From contig NC_064213.1 in NCBI RefSeq assembly GCF_023101765.2, forward strand, positions 4,216,001 to 4,280,000: a DNA stretch of 64,000 nt, written 5' to 3'. Position 1 is the stretch's first letter. Each line of letters opens with the position of its first letter. The notes beneath the pieces are model-generated. The model was not told where the DNA came from. It did no database searches and worked only from the letters and a program-made list of their open reading frames with translations. This DNA comes from Spodoptera frugiperda (lineage: Eukaryota; Arthropoda; Insecta; Lepidoptera; Noctuidae). Below are positions 48,872 through 60,840 of this stretch, piece by piece. Both the position numbers and the translations under genes were made by a program.

Positions 48872-51800
48872 AAGCTCGTGATCCTGAAAATATTATTATG
48901 TGATTTTCGTATAACAAAATTATACATTCAATTTAGCAGTCCAGTCCGTATCATTACTTTTTTCATTAATTCGGCAATTGTGAGTGGATCCAGATCGGCA
49001 ACGGATTTAATCAATTGACCCAACGCTCAACTTCATTTTGGGAGGGACGGGTCCGAATCTGAAAGCCCTACAATCATTACTAGGTACATTATTGTTGGTA
49101 ATAGTGACCCTTCGATTGAGATTGCTGATAAATTTAATGGAACTATCCAATAGTGTGCCCAAGATTTTCGATTACTAACCCATATCTGTCACTGGTTGTA
49201 AGTTATGGACTTTTTTATATATTCATAATTAAAGGTTAAAGGCTAGTACTTTGGATATTTATGATAATCTCGACATTTCTTCGGGCAATTTGTCAAACAA
49301 TATAACATTACAAGTCAAATGTGTTGTTTGTTCGTGTTTTAAAAATAAATCTACCTTAATTTGTCTTCTTCACAATGATGTACAAATTAACATTGTCATA
49401 AAAATTCTAACAATAGAACTTATGTACAAAGAGAAAATAACCAACCTATGTTATAGAAATGAAATTTCAAGAGAGATCTAACTATATTTAATCATTGAAA
49501 TGACACATCTTGTAAACACAGAATAGTCTTTCTAATTTTACTGGGGTCATAAAAATTCGGGATGGTTTGATTATGACTTTATTTTCTCACTTAATTGTTT
49601 CTAAGGGGCAGACTCAATTTATCTTATCCAGATTCTCATAACCAACGTCACCAATATTTTACAAAATACAAATGCATGATGTTATGTCAACAAATCAAAT
49701 GCTTCCTGCTGCGTCTATTGCAAGTGCTGTTGATGACATGCTCTTGACGTCAATGGTACTCGAAGACTATCGAGTCCACATTGGCACCAATCGTAAAGAT
49801 AAAGTACTGAATCACGTGTCTGATACAAGACAAGGTCACTGACCCTTGCAGGATGCCAGTGCTTATTCCATTACTACCGCACTGACTGTTTTATTACATT
49901 GGAATTTTGTTTCGTGATTGTGACTTTGATAAGCTGATGTATGTACGTCCAACACGCGTCATCCATCATCGTTTGTTCGAATAATGTTTGTATTAAAATT
50001 GATACAACATTGTATTAAGTATTTTTCCCCAAGGCTCGTTTGGATAATATTCTTATACTTTTTTTGCCAACTTATCATTATTATATCGAGAGTTTGTAGG
50101 CAAATTATGAAAGATATTCTTAGCTCCGTGAACAATTTTCTATCTATTCTATTTTATCCGCAATGAATTCGATAATTATAATGAGGATTGTACACAAGAC
50201 TTTGGGCTCGGCAATCTCATTTGGGATCAATTGATCTAATATTCAAATATTAATATAAAATTAAATACATTGTTTAGGATTTTTCTTTTGAATATTTTAG
50301 GGGTTTTGCACCGAGAAGGAACATTTAAAAATGTTGTATGTAAAAACTCTTATCCAGTTTAGTTACTTTGTCGTCGAACGGTATAATAACACATAAGACC
50401 AAAGCAATCTATAAAATTGCCTCAAGGCCATTCAACGATTCTGATGATTCTTAATGTGCTACATGACCAGACATCATAGAGCTTTAAGAGCTAAAAAGCT
50501 GTATAGAAATAGAAGATCATAATAGACTAGCATCATAAAAGTTGTATACAAAGCACCGCTACTGCAGACGCGTTTAACTGCTAATCGCGTTGCGAACGAT
50601 AGCAACCGACAGTAGTTACTGCAACGGTTTGCTGAGACCGTTTGTGGCCAGCTTTGCTCTACTGAACTGATTGCCCTGTACACTGCCGTGTGAGCTAACC
50701 ACGTACAGCTTTTGGAACACCGGACCCCGCCTGCACTGATGAATATTTTGTTCACAACAAATTCAGTATGTAATTGCCATTTGTGAGCAATGAACATTCG
50801 TTCCAAAATGTACGCGATGGCGCAATCAGTCTTTATTTCCGGACAGGAACCGATAAAAATGTTGCGATAAAATAATAACAATTTTGAAGGAAAAAATATA
50901 ATTACGTAAATGTTAGTTATGTTGGAATGCAAAGATAGTGCCGCATTCTAATCTAATCTATATTCAACATACAGGTTTTCCAATTAAAATACCATACAAA
51001 TATAAAAAATATTCGGATATTATGCGATGCGTAATAAGGAATCTTCCTAGTATCATAAATCAGTCCACTTAGCTTCCCTAAACAAAATGACGCGATTGGG
51101 TGAAAATGTGATCTGTATACTAATGTGCAATTTATATTTACCAAAGGCAAATTTGACAACGGAACGTTTAATCACATCCGCAATGGGCATAAAACCGTCA
51201 ATGGATACGGGCAAACGATATTTATTGCTTGTTTTTAAACAAAAAATCAACAGTGAAAATGTCATGTTGGTCCCAATATAGATCCCTGGGGTAACATTCT
51301 TGCTAGTGGCTACGTAACTATGGACATTTAACTTGATACAAACGTCATTGTATCTAGTTATATATCATTGTTATTATGTGCTGAGCAGCAAAGTTTTAGG
51401 TATTCCTCCAAGGATTGAGTCCGTAAATCATTGTTGGGTTATTTGTTGCGGCTTGATGGGCATCGTTTGTTTCCTCATTTTGGCTTTTTGTTGGAACATC
51501 GGTTGTTTCGGTTTGTTTCCCGAATTAATTTTGAATATTAGCTACTTCATCGTCTCTCTCTCAGAAGAAAATTAGAGTACATTTGCGATGACAGGTCTTA
51601 AAAATACACCATCATAAAGTCGCTCAGTTTTATGAATACAATAGGGACGACTATCTTGTCAAGACTGCCTTGCATTAAACTATTTTTATTTTAAAATGCT
51701 TTGAACAAAGTTTTATAATGTGATGTAATCTGCCTTCTGGGTACAGTTATTTAAAGCTCAGTCTGAGATTTCCTTTTGTTCCATCTCTGCTCTTAGATGC

Positions 51801-52635
51801 TTTAGGACACGGAAGTGCTATTTGGGGTTACTTTAGTTATTGTTAGCGTATGATACAGATTTTAGCGAAACTACCTTTCCTTAACTCATATGAAAACCTA
51901 AGCATTTGTAGGAAATTTTGTGGTTTTCAGCTTTTGTACTTGTATCATTTTTGATTATCACGTTTCGGTATATGTATTAGTTTTTAGACAACATTGTTTA
52001 TTTTCCTATTACTTTATTTAGGGACCTGCTTGTTCTGATAAATGAAGTACCTTTAAAATATAAATATTAGTAGCAATTTTACAAGACGTTTTTGTACTTA
52101 ATTTTTATTAACACAAGTCGTGCGGTATTTTAATCTCGTAATTACGTTTATGACTCATCTAATCGAATTTTAAGTAATTTGCCTTTGAGTAACCTTCACG
52201 GTGGTGAACATAGGTTAGAAAAACGTGTAATTATCGCAATTACGTTAGTTCCATTAGTATTTTAGGTATTCACCATGTTTTATAATTAGTGACTCTCATC
52301 AAGTTTAACTTGGCATGAGAAAGCTTAATTGTAACGTGTAATTTAAAGGGGTTTGGGTAAAGTTGGCGTCGTTTTGAAGTTGAGCGGCCAGTAACGAAAC
52401 TTAAATATTATGAAAGAACAGAATACAGCGATCAAAAGCTATTATGGCCATATTTCTCTAAACCATATCGGAACTGAGATATTTGGTTTTATATTGGTAA
52501 TTGAAATCGAAGAAGTTTTTAAATGTTATTGCACTCTTTTAGGTGTCTGCCATATTTTTTTAGGAATACTAAATAAAATAATTCAAATACAGTGACGTAG
52601 ATGAATCGAACGGACCCCCAATATCTTTTATTTAT
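48872..52635. other. Long stretch without recognisable genes
   Basis: The longest open frame of the window (152 codons, minus, 50474-50932) starts only at TTG. It has no excess of G at first codon positions and no recognisable motif, so it is not called. Its middle (50540-50830) is less AT-rich than its flanks. A perfect TGACGTCA lies at 49745-49752. No transposon was recognised. Confidence 0.4.
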
Positions 52636-52786
52636 GGGCCGATGGTGTGTCGCGCTCCGGAGTACGAGTAGGAACGGGGTGGTTTTTAGTCAGTAAGAGT
52701 AGAGTCTGACACTCCTTCTTGCCTTGCCCAAGAAGGCGAGAAAAGTTACTGGATGATTTTCCACGCTCAAAAAAAAAAAAAAGGCC
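52636..52786 (+). repeat. Dispersed repeat family D, most complete copy
   Basis: The copy holds ctccggagtacgagtaggaa, cggggtggtttttagtcagt, gtctgacactccttcttgcc, gcccaagaaggcgag and tggatgattttcc, ending in a poly-A run. It is the reference for the copies at 12458 and 62318 and for the reverse piece at 59036-59128. Confidence 0.65.
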
Positions 52787-54914
52787 CAATACTAACGTCA
52801 CATTGACAGGCGAGAGGTCGAGAAACAGTAAAGCCAATAACTAATATCAATCTTCTAATAACATAACTAAGATTTTTTTACACAGGACGGTAATTGAAGT
52901 ATTTATGTCCTACATTTTTAAATTCTTCAAACTCAAATATCTCAGCTTGGATATAACTTAGGATAAAAATAATTGAACATATATGTGTAATGAACACAGC
53001 AGAACAAAGTAACATGAAAATTATTGGTGGCCGCTGAAAAAAAAAATGACGCCACAAGTCCATACAAAGTTACTCAAACCCCTTTCACCTTTCATATTGA
53101 AACAAACGATTTACTTTATGATTTGGCGAGTCAATACAAATACAAATCATGGTAGTTGAATTGGAAAACATCGCACTTATAAATATAAACAAAATACTTA
53201 ACAATATTTTTCCTGGCGCTTGCTTTACGTGCAACATAAACATTGTCCAAAATAAAAATTATAACTAATTGTTTACTGCAAGGAAAGCCAGAAAAATATC
53301 GCCATTTTTCTGGCTTTCCTCTCTATTGAATAATTATTATCTATTGAATAATTCTTTGTTGCTGCTTAACAAAACAGATGCAAATAAACTTTCCATTAAT
53401 GACGTCACAATGATATCACTCAGTACTAGATCAAAGTGAGATCACTTAATCTCATGCTAAGCAATTTATATTTATTTAAATTGATGCGCGTGGTAGTGGC
53501 GTTGGCCTCGGGTTGAGCCGTGACCTTGGCTTCTGAGCACCGGGTGCGTGTCTCACGACCGCTCCGCATCACGATCTTTCTGATGACTGCATGCTTCTAA
53601 CCATTTCAATAGTAGCAGGAAGTGCTTAATGGAATACTGATCATTATAATGTTTATGCAGGTATTACTTTGATTGAAATGAATGTGCTCTGCTCCGCTTA
53701 TGTTGTATTTTGTATTGTAGGAATCAGATTTAGTTCCGTGATTTTGTTGGAGATGTGCTGATCAAATCAGATAGAGCAAATGTTTTTTGTTTTTATTCCA
53801 GCTCCAAGGTGAATGAGGATGAAATAACAATGATAGAGGCAGTAATAATGTCTAGTGTTATCGAATCGATGAACTTGAATTTGACTTAAATGCACGTTGC
53901 ATTAATAAAAGTAAAAGTTTTGTGCAAAGATTTATGCAAATAATATTCCACTCGTAAGATTTACGACACAATACCGATCAGAATTTTAATTAAATGCATT
54001 TATTTCTCATCGCAACTTCGCTTATCTTTATTAAACGTCATCAAACGAAGCAATCTTCTGAAATCCGTTTAACCAAAATTGTACCAAAAATATGTCTTGG
54101 TTGCGCTGTAATCGAGTAAAATGAATATCGTCTTCTCTATCATCACCTAGGGCTGTTTAATTTGAGGGGCCCCTGCCTCTTCACTGCAGTGTAAAATATT
54201 CAATGCGGGATATAAATTTTTGCGGTCACCACTGTAAATTTTGTTCACGCGGCTTATTCGCCACATTCTATTTTACCCAAGTGACATGTGACCGTTTCCA
54301 TGAATAGAATATATTACGTACTTTTTAATAACAATTCTGGTGTGACTGTCAGTGTGAGATTCTCATAACGTTGATCGTAAATAAAGAGGTTTATTCGATA
54401 TTTTGAAGGAAGAATTTTCGGGAGAACGCTTATGCTGTATTCGCTTATACTGGTAAATGTAGCCATGAGATTTAAGGGCGAGATTTGTGTGGAATATCGT
54501 CGCTTCGGTGTACGCGTTACTGAGTATATATTTTTCTTTTGCAATCATCCAAGCTGAATGGTGTAATTGGGACTTGGTACCTATCTTGTGATAACCTAAC
54601 AACTTGGAACTTACGAATAAAATAAATGTGCGCCGATAGATTTTACAAATACTCGATGAAGTTAACATTATCTGATGTTCAGCAAACTAGAATTTAAAAA
54701 GATTCGAGTAAAAAAATACTTATAAACACATCCAATTTACCAGAACACTGAATTTTATTTGAAACTTTTATACTAGAACGCTATTAGCAACGAAAAACCC
54801 GGTATAAAGTGTCCCTGTTAAACGTTTAACTGCGCTATTTAGAGGCAGCCCTGTATCGCTGGTGCAATACAGCTCAATTAAGCTTCTGCCAACCCTGGGC
54901 TCGTGGCAATTCGT
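52787..54914. other. AT-rich stretch with a hairpin and minor GC-rich patches
   Basis: Apart from the hairpin at 53281-53320 there is a CRE palindrome at 53400-53407. A GC-rich patch at 53484-53570 (gcgcgtggtagtggcgttgg) looks faintly like a tRNA head but lacks a B box. Frames at 54314-54668 (minus) are translated noncoding sequence. Confidence 0.4.
53281..53320. repeat. Perfect 17-bp inverted repeat with 6-nt loop
   Basis: The arm aggaaagccagaaaaat (53281-53297) is exactly reverse-complementary to 53304-53320. The loop is atcgcc. Just after it ctattgaataatt occurs twice (53323-53335, 53341-53353). The stem is too short for a typical insect pre-miRNA. It may be a protein-binding cruciform, a transcript hairpin, or the core of a vanished palindromic element. 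Confidence 0.85.
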
Positions 54915-54953
54915 TGCGGTTAAGTTGTGGTCACATTAAACCGTCGAACCGCA
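54915..54953. promoter_or_regulatory. Three RUNX-type motifs in 39 bp
   Basis: TGCGGTT (54915-54921), TGTGGTC (54926-54932) and AACCGCA (54947-54953, the reverse of TGCGGTT) all fit the Runt/RUNX consensus TGYGGTY. The surrounding 54830-54970 is GC-richer than its flanks. Enhancer function is inferred. Confidence 0.3.
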
Positions 54954-55852
54954 GCGTCATTTGCGACAAAGAATTTTGTACATTGTTAACTGATGTCCAT
55001 ACAAAGGTTGGGGTGTGCAATCAACTTTATTTACATACGTTTATTCGGAATTGTACACAACATCATGCTTTTTATTCTTTACAACGGTTGGTGTAGGTGA
55101 ATTAATAAAATATATCAGCCACATTTTCCATTTATAAGTCTCATGTTAAAATATAGATGTTGAGTCTATTCCCAATACCGTTGGTCCGGCTCTGTTCTAC
55201 TCTATGCTATCTATTACTGAAAATTTCAAAAACAAAAACCTTATTACATAGATAAAACCCGAGTGTTATTCTTTAGATGCGCTTACGACCATTTGACCAA
55301 CAGAACAGTAAATCAATAATACAATTTTTTTATGGTATAAGTGTGTAAACGAGCATTATGGTAAAATGTATATTACTGGGAGAGGTAACGAAGCAGTAAA
55401 GATTTAAAAGAAGTACTACCTAGTTTGTTGAATAGAAAAAAATGTACAATACATAATCTGCTTACAATGGCTCGCTAGGTGTCGAAGCTAATTGAGGCAA
55501 ATGGGTTACAACGGCGCGCATAGTCGATGAGCTATAGGTACACGACACGATATTTTTTATAATAGCATTCCAAGCAATTTGTAGGAATAATTTTGTTTGT
55601 TTCATGTAGAGTTGTTTGTTATCTGGAAACTATTAATAATTCTAGGTTCGGTAGTTTTTAATAGCTGTTGCTTTAAATTTTATATGATTCGGGTCTATAT
55701 TTTTATGGATATCAAAAAGGGTTCCTATGGAAAAAAACTGAGAATTTACAACAGAGTCGAGTAGGTCGCGCCATTCGTAGAAATCATCTACAATCCGTAG
55801 TTAGATTCTTGTAAAAGTAGTGTGATGAAGATGAAGAATGAAGAAGTAAGAA
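54954..55852. other. AT-rich stretch, nothing recognised
   Basis: Nothing was recognised. Confidence 0.45.
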
Positions 55853-56014
55853 TCATACTAATGTTATAAATGAGTTTTATTTTGTTTTTATTTCAATCAC
55901 CATCTCTTCACCGAAACTACTGAACTGATTTTGATGACATTTGGTATACAGACAGGGTAAGAGCTGACTTGGGTGATAGTTTTTATCCCTCGGGAAGTCG
56001 CTGGCAGTAGCTAG
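55853..56014 (+). mobile_element. Intact short Helitron-like element
   Basis: TC (55853-55854) follows an A, and CTAG (56011-56014) precedes a T, giving an element of 162 bp. It begins tcatactaatgttataaatg and carries actgaactgattttgatgac, cagacagggtaagagctgac, ttgggtgatag and a 3' end cgggaagtcgctggcagtag. It belongs to the same subfamily as 11613-11794 and 56306-56477. It has no coding capacity. Confidence 0.75.
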
Positions 56015-56305
56015 TCTTTAAAGAATACCTATAACAGTATAAGATATTATAGATCTTTATATTTACAGTTTCGTAATAACAAGCCTGTTAAATGGAAATA
56101 GTATCCTGGGTTTCAAATAACGTTCACAAGTAAGGGAAGCATAACCTGTTCATAATGTCAGTAGGTTTTCATTTCCGCTTACTAATTATAAAACCGTTTG
56201 AGTACCCATGTAAAGTTTATGTTAAATATAATTGAAGGAACTATTGTATGTAAAGAGGAGTCGTGTTGAAGTGTTAGTTGGTACTTATTGTATGATGTAA
56301 TAGAG

Positions 56306-56477
56306 GCTAATTGAGGGCTTTGCCCCCTCTCTCGTGGGATAAAAAGTCCTATCACCCAAATCAGCTCATACCCTGTTTGTGTGACAAATTTCATCAAAAA
56401 CCGTCCACTAGTTTCAGAGTGATTGACGGACAAACATCCAAACAAACAAACTTTCACATTTATAATATTAAGTGGGA
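56306..56477 (-). mobile_element. Helitron-like element facing the previous one
   Basis: On the minus strand it starts tcccacttaatattataaat after an A and shares the subfamily words (ttttgatgaaatttg, cagggtatgagctgatttgg). The expected terminal CTAG has become CTAA (about 56306), so this 3' end is decayed and the limit approximate. It lies in opposite orientation to 55853-56014, with the CTAG ends facing each other 291 bp apart. Confidence 0.65.
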
Positions 56478-56505
56478 TTATTGCCGAAGTGTTATAATTA
56501 TCAAT

Positions 56506-56602
56506 AATCCAAGTTAGTATCGTTATCGTTATTTTAATCCAAGTTAGTATCGTTATCGTTATTTTAATCCAAGTTAGTATCGTTATCGTTATTATAATCC
56601 AA
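56506..56602 (+). repeat. 30-bp minisatellite, about 3.2 copies
   Basis: The unit starts aatccaagttagtatcgtta and repeats with an exact 30-bp period (aagttagtat at 56511, 56541 and 56571). The first two units are identical and the third differs by one base. A fourth, partial unit follows. Copies are contiguous with no spacers. The array begins 28 bp after the end of the Helitron-like element. Confidence 0.92.
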
Positions 56603-58980
56603 AAGAATTCGTATTATCTCATACCCACGTCTGCATAGTATAAGGTGTCTTCTACGGCTTTAGTCTCGGCTGAGCCATTATTTAGGAGCTCGACACGCCA
56701 CGGTGCGGTGTCGTGGCGGATCCGTTCAGTTTGGTCTGAAACTTGTAACATATTGAGAAGACACGATATTCTAACATGCCTTTAGTCTTCTTCTTATTAA
56801 ATTTCATAATATATCTCCCAAAATTTGAAACAAGAATTAAACGACTTATAACCAAAATGTGTAACAAAATAAATAATAACATTTTACAAATCAAAACAAC
56901 TTTATCTTTAAATTCAGTCAAAAGAAATGTATGCCTTAATATTACACGCCCACGTACGTTATCTTCTGAGTATATTACCATTATTATATCAAAATTATTT
57001 TTACAATTGAATTATACCTAAATTATTACGAGTTTCAGCGCCAAAGGGCTTATTTCTGGAAAAGTCCCTTTCATTTATTAAATTCAGTTAACTAAATATG
57101 TAAAACCTTTTCAGATTATAACGTAATAGCTTTTACGGTAACTTTGTAACGAATTTTGAATTTTACAGATACTACGTCCTCTATTTTTGTTATTGGTAAC
57201 TCGTAAAGTAACTAGTGGAAATGGATTTTCCGAACTATATTTTATGTAGTTTCTTATTCCTTCACATTAAAGTAATAGTTAATCATAATTTTATCTGTTT
57301 CATAGTTTTATTGTGGAGGTGTTTGAAATTGTAATCAGACATAATGGAATGGGTACAATTAGAACTATTAAATCTAGAGCAAATCACCTCGACCAAAAAG
57401 GCAACTTCTTGAAAAGGATCAAAGTTTGCAATTGAAGAAAACATTGTCATTGACTACCAAAATGGGAGATACGCGTGGCCATAGTATACCATACTTATAT
57501 ATTTTCGTACGTAAAATCGTAGTATTAAACATCAAACACCAATCCTTATACAGAACAAAACTGGTACGCGGTCCATTTTTGTACGTCAACGCATAATAAT
57601 GCCAAGGGCGTTCATTGCGACAGGCAGACCCGTTCGCAATATTAACCGGGGATACTGTTTCAATTAATGAATACAACCGTTACATGGGGATACCGAGGAC
57701 ACACGTCCCCATTCCCCTTCACAGAACAACAACTCATTACTCTTGTAAAATAAAATATTCACAATCAACCTAATGCCGTCGTGAAAAATTATCTACCCGT
57801 TGTTTTGTTTAATTAAAAGTGCCTAGCTTCCGAGCTGGTTCAGCTGGAAACTGTTGTGGTTGTATGAGAACTATTTTTGTTTTAATGTCGTGGACGGTTT
57901 TTGTTTTTAAGGTTATTATTACGATTGGTATGTAGGGGATAAAGTTTTGAAGATGAGGTGGTCTGTGTCTAATCTAGTCACTTTGCACTTTCGGTTATGC
58001 TGATTAGGTTCAACTAGCGGTGTTGTTCGTATATGTGGCTAGCTAATAATTGGCAAAAACTATACTAGGCAAAGTGACTTCGACTAGTCCAGTTTTGCCA
58101 TAACTTTAGGGTGTATGTTCTTTTTTCTATATCAATAATGGAAACAAAAGTTTGGTAGTGGTTGTTAATAAGTCTTGTATGTTCCAAAATATGCTGTCGT
58201 GTTCCCTAACCAAGAGAAAAGGAGTGTCTAGCATCAATTCAAACTATTCTATGTAACGAAATTTTCATACTTATATGAATGTTATTTTAAAACAAGGAAG
58301 AATATGGCTGCCCTGGTAAATTTCTCAAACATTATTCTTTGTTATCGTGAATAAAATGGCTCCACTTGTTCGTAAAACTCACGCTCTGGTTCGAAGCCAA
58401 ACCCCTACACTACAATGTCGTTTCTACTTTACTTAATCTTGTACATCTTCGATAGTTACATCGCTGGCTTTAGTTCAGAGGTTTTATTCCAGTTATAAAA
58501 CATTTTATGTGCCTAGAAATACAAATAAAAGTATAACCTATTCCCAGGATCGAAGTTACATTTTTATTTAGCAATTCAATTACAATGTGATTTTATTATT
58601 TAAGGAAATTCTACAGCAGATGAAATGCATTGCAATTAAACGTTAAACATAGTCGCAAAATCGAATAGCAGAAAATCACACCATAAATAAATAAAAAAAA
58701 GCTACACCCAACCTAACACTTAGAACAAAAAGTATAACAAAGGCACACCTCTATTAGTTTTTGTTTCGCGTACATTTTCCCATCTAAATCCTGACGGAGA
58801 ACAAATAAAATTGCCCGGGAGAAAAGTAATTTAAGTGTTGTCGGGACCAGGATTCCGAGTCGCCTTTATAGCGAATGCATTAAACACGTGCGGTTTCCAA
58901 GTGCGTGACTTTCGAACGTGCTTGAAAATAGTGATGTTCTTCACTATCGACCATCTATCTACAGTAACACATATACACAA
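56603..58980. other. AT-rich stretch without recognisable genes
   Basis: No confident exon or transposon was found. Frames at 56682-57021 and 57419-57676 lack support. CACGTG, an E-box, lies near 58887 in a less AT-rich patch. Confidence 0.4.
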
Positions 58981-59245
58981 CTAGCTTCTGCTAGCAGCTT
59001 CGCCCGCAATATCGTGGAATAAAGTTTGTGGCCTAGCTTTTTTAAGGGGGGAGGGATCATCATCATCCAATGTCTTCTCTCACCAGGGCGAGGCGAGAGA
59101 GTGTCACTCTTGCTTTCTAAAAAGCCTATAAGAAATTTTAAAGTATAATCTACCCCTGTTGCAAATTTCATCCCGATCTCTTCAGCCATTTTGACGTGAT
59201 TAACTAACAAACATACAAACTTTTGCATTTACATTATTAGTAAGA
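58981..59245 (-). mobile_element. Helitron-like element carrying a family D insert
   Basis: The plus strand opens with CTAG after an A (58981-58984), then cttctgctagcagcttcgcc. It closes with atttacattattagtaagat, giving TC after an A on the minus strand. The middle (about 59036-59128) is the reverse of family D text: the minus strand reads gacactctctcgcctcgccc and attggatgatgatgatccc. The element is therefore either a host for a nested copy or a chimera that captured it. It is 265 bp long with no ORF of interest. Confidence 0.65.
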
Positions 59246-59493
59246 TTCCAGTTGTACCTCGTATTTTCAAAGCTTTGACGTAATTTCTATCTTAGGTAGT
59301 TTGCCTTTGTATTACTTGCATTAGTTCGTATTACCTGGAAACATAACATTTAGTTCAAATTTCTTGGAAAAGGTGTGGGAGCTTGATTTGAGGGTTAAAC
59401 TTGAGATGAAGTATTTGCTTTATTCGTAACTGTTATGTTTTAGAATTATTTATAGTTGATCATAGTCAAAATTAATATCAATAATATCAATAC
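59246..59493. other. AT-rich spacer
   Basis: Nothing was recognised between the Helitron-like element and the SINE. Confidence 0.45.
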
Positions 59494-59756
59494 TTATTGT
59501 ATAATGCTGCCTCGTTGGTCGAGTGGTCGCACTGGTCACAAGTACGACTATCAGACAAGGGATGTCGGGTTCAATTCCCGGGTTGGGCAAAGCATTGCTG
59601 GGCTTTTTTCGGTTTTATTAAAGTTGAGCCTGAGGCTCACCCCCTATTAGATGGGACTTATAACACAGATGGTGAGAATTGGGTGTATATAATGTGCACC
59701 TCTGCCTACCCCTTCGGGGATAAAAGGCGTGACGTTGCGTTGCGTTATTGTATAAT
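59494..59756. repeat. 12-bp target-site duplication flanking the SINE
   Basis: ttattgtataat occurs at 59494-59505 and again at 59745-59756, exactly bounding the SINE. A perfect match indicates a relatively recent insertion by target-primed reverse transcription. Confidence 0.85.
59506..59744 (+). mobile_element. Full-length tRNA-derived SINE
   Basis: The head gctgcctcgttggtcgagtg has an A box (TGGTCGAGTGG, 59516-59526). A consensus B box, GGTTCAATTCC, lies at 59568-59578, so RNA polymerase III transcription is possible. The body reads gggcaaagcattgctgggct, cctgaggctcaccccctatt and agatgggacttataacaca. The tail reads gtgcacctctgcctacccct and ggataaaaggcgtgacgttg. Compared with the tail copy at 46313-46402, the part around cattgtatagcggcattacg is missing here. 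The layout matches a SINE I remember from noctuid moths. It would move with LINE machinery supplied in trans. Confidence 0.88.
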
Positions 59757-60840
59757 ATTAATAATTATTCTTAAAGTGGGTGTTAATAATCTGCTTCATT
59801 CATAAAATTTCCCACCAAAAATGAAGTAGTCGTTTACCGTTTGAACTTTTTCGAATTCGCGTGGTTTTTGGCAAACAATGAGAAGTTTATTCGTGGTGTA
59901 AATTTACAGCACCCGTGTGGGAAAAGTTGGTAATGATGGCCGCCCATTGAACGTGTGTGTTTATTGCGCCATAAATATACACGTGCTCGAAATTATCCGA
60001 TAATACTGTGTATTTTTTGTGGTTTCACACACGATTAGTTTGACTAATTCCATTGTAGTTAGTTTTGCACTTTATGTAGGTGATTCTGATGCTATTTTTG
60101 TTCACGTAGTTTGAATTATATTTGTTAAGAATGAACGTTATAATTGTAATGTATTTTTTTTAAATAGTTAAACTTGGTTGTGTCTAAAATTGTATTTCAG
60201 CAGTGTTTTGTAAAAGAAAAACCACCCTAGATTGTTTACCTATAAATCATTATAATGTCATAATATATTTATAACAATTTGTAATTACGTCACACCTTCG
60301 AAATAAAATAATCACTCTATTTAATACACCAAACTTATCAAAAATAACTATCATTAATACAATCGAAAGTTTAACATTTCACAATACACGTTAGTACATT
60401 ATTTTCTTATTCAAAACTAATTATACAGGAAATAAAAACAAGTGATAATATTCTCACGAAATTGATAAAACAGTATGAATATTTTACCTTACGACTGTAC
60501 GCATTTCGTTCAAACTCCACGTGTAGGGAATATTGAAAACGCTAATAAAATGTATATAGTTTATTGGGAATATAAGTCTTGAGTAGGTATTCTTAGTATG
60601 TTACCTTCTTGATGTGCCTATAATCCCGTATTACCTACGTACTTTTATAGATTCATGCTTATATTATTATGTCATACGAGTTGGTACTGTTTTGACTTTT
60701 TTGTACGAGTTTATACATCAAGTGTGTTTCATATTTCGTGGTACGTGCCAATTGTTGTTGTATTCAGTGTGATGACTAGGCCTACTCTGTGACATACTAG
60801 TTCTCTTAACTTTACTGTTTATATCTCATACTGTGGTTTA
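59757..60840. other. AT-rich stretch, nothing recognised
   Basis: Nothing was recognised. Confidence 0.45.

Noticed and set aside
50474..50932. Longest open frame (152 codons, minus strand)
   Set aside because: It begins only at TTG, first codon positions are not G-rich, and no motif is recognised. One frame of about this length is near chance in AT-rich DNA of this size.
53281..53320. miRNA precursor
   Set aside because: The stem of 17 bp and loop of 6 nt are too short for a usual insect pre-miRNA, and flanking bases do not extend the pairing.
53484..53570. tRNA or SINE head
   Set aside because: The A-box-like text (gtggtagtggcgttggcc) has no B box at a suitable distance.
56506..56602. 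30-bp repeats as a CRISPR array
   Set aside because: Units are contiguous without spacers and the surroundings are eukaryotic. It is a minisatellite.
59506..59590. Functional tRNA gene
   Set aside because: A and B boxes are present, but no complete cloverleaf with a paired acceptor stem was found, and the head continues into a SINE body with a target-site duplication.
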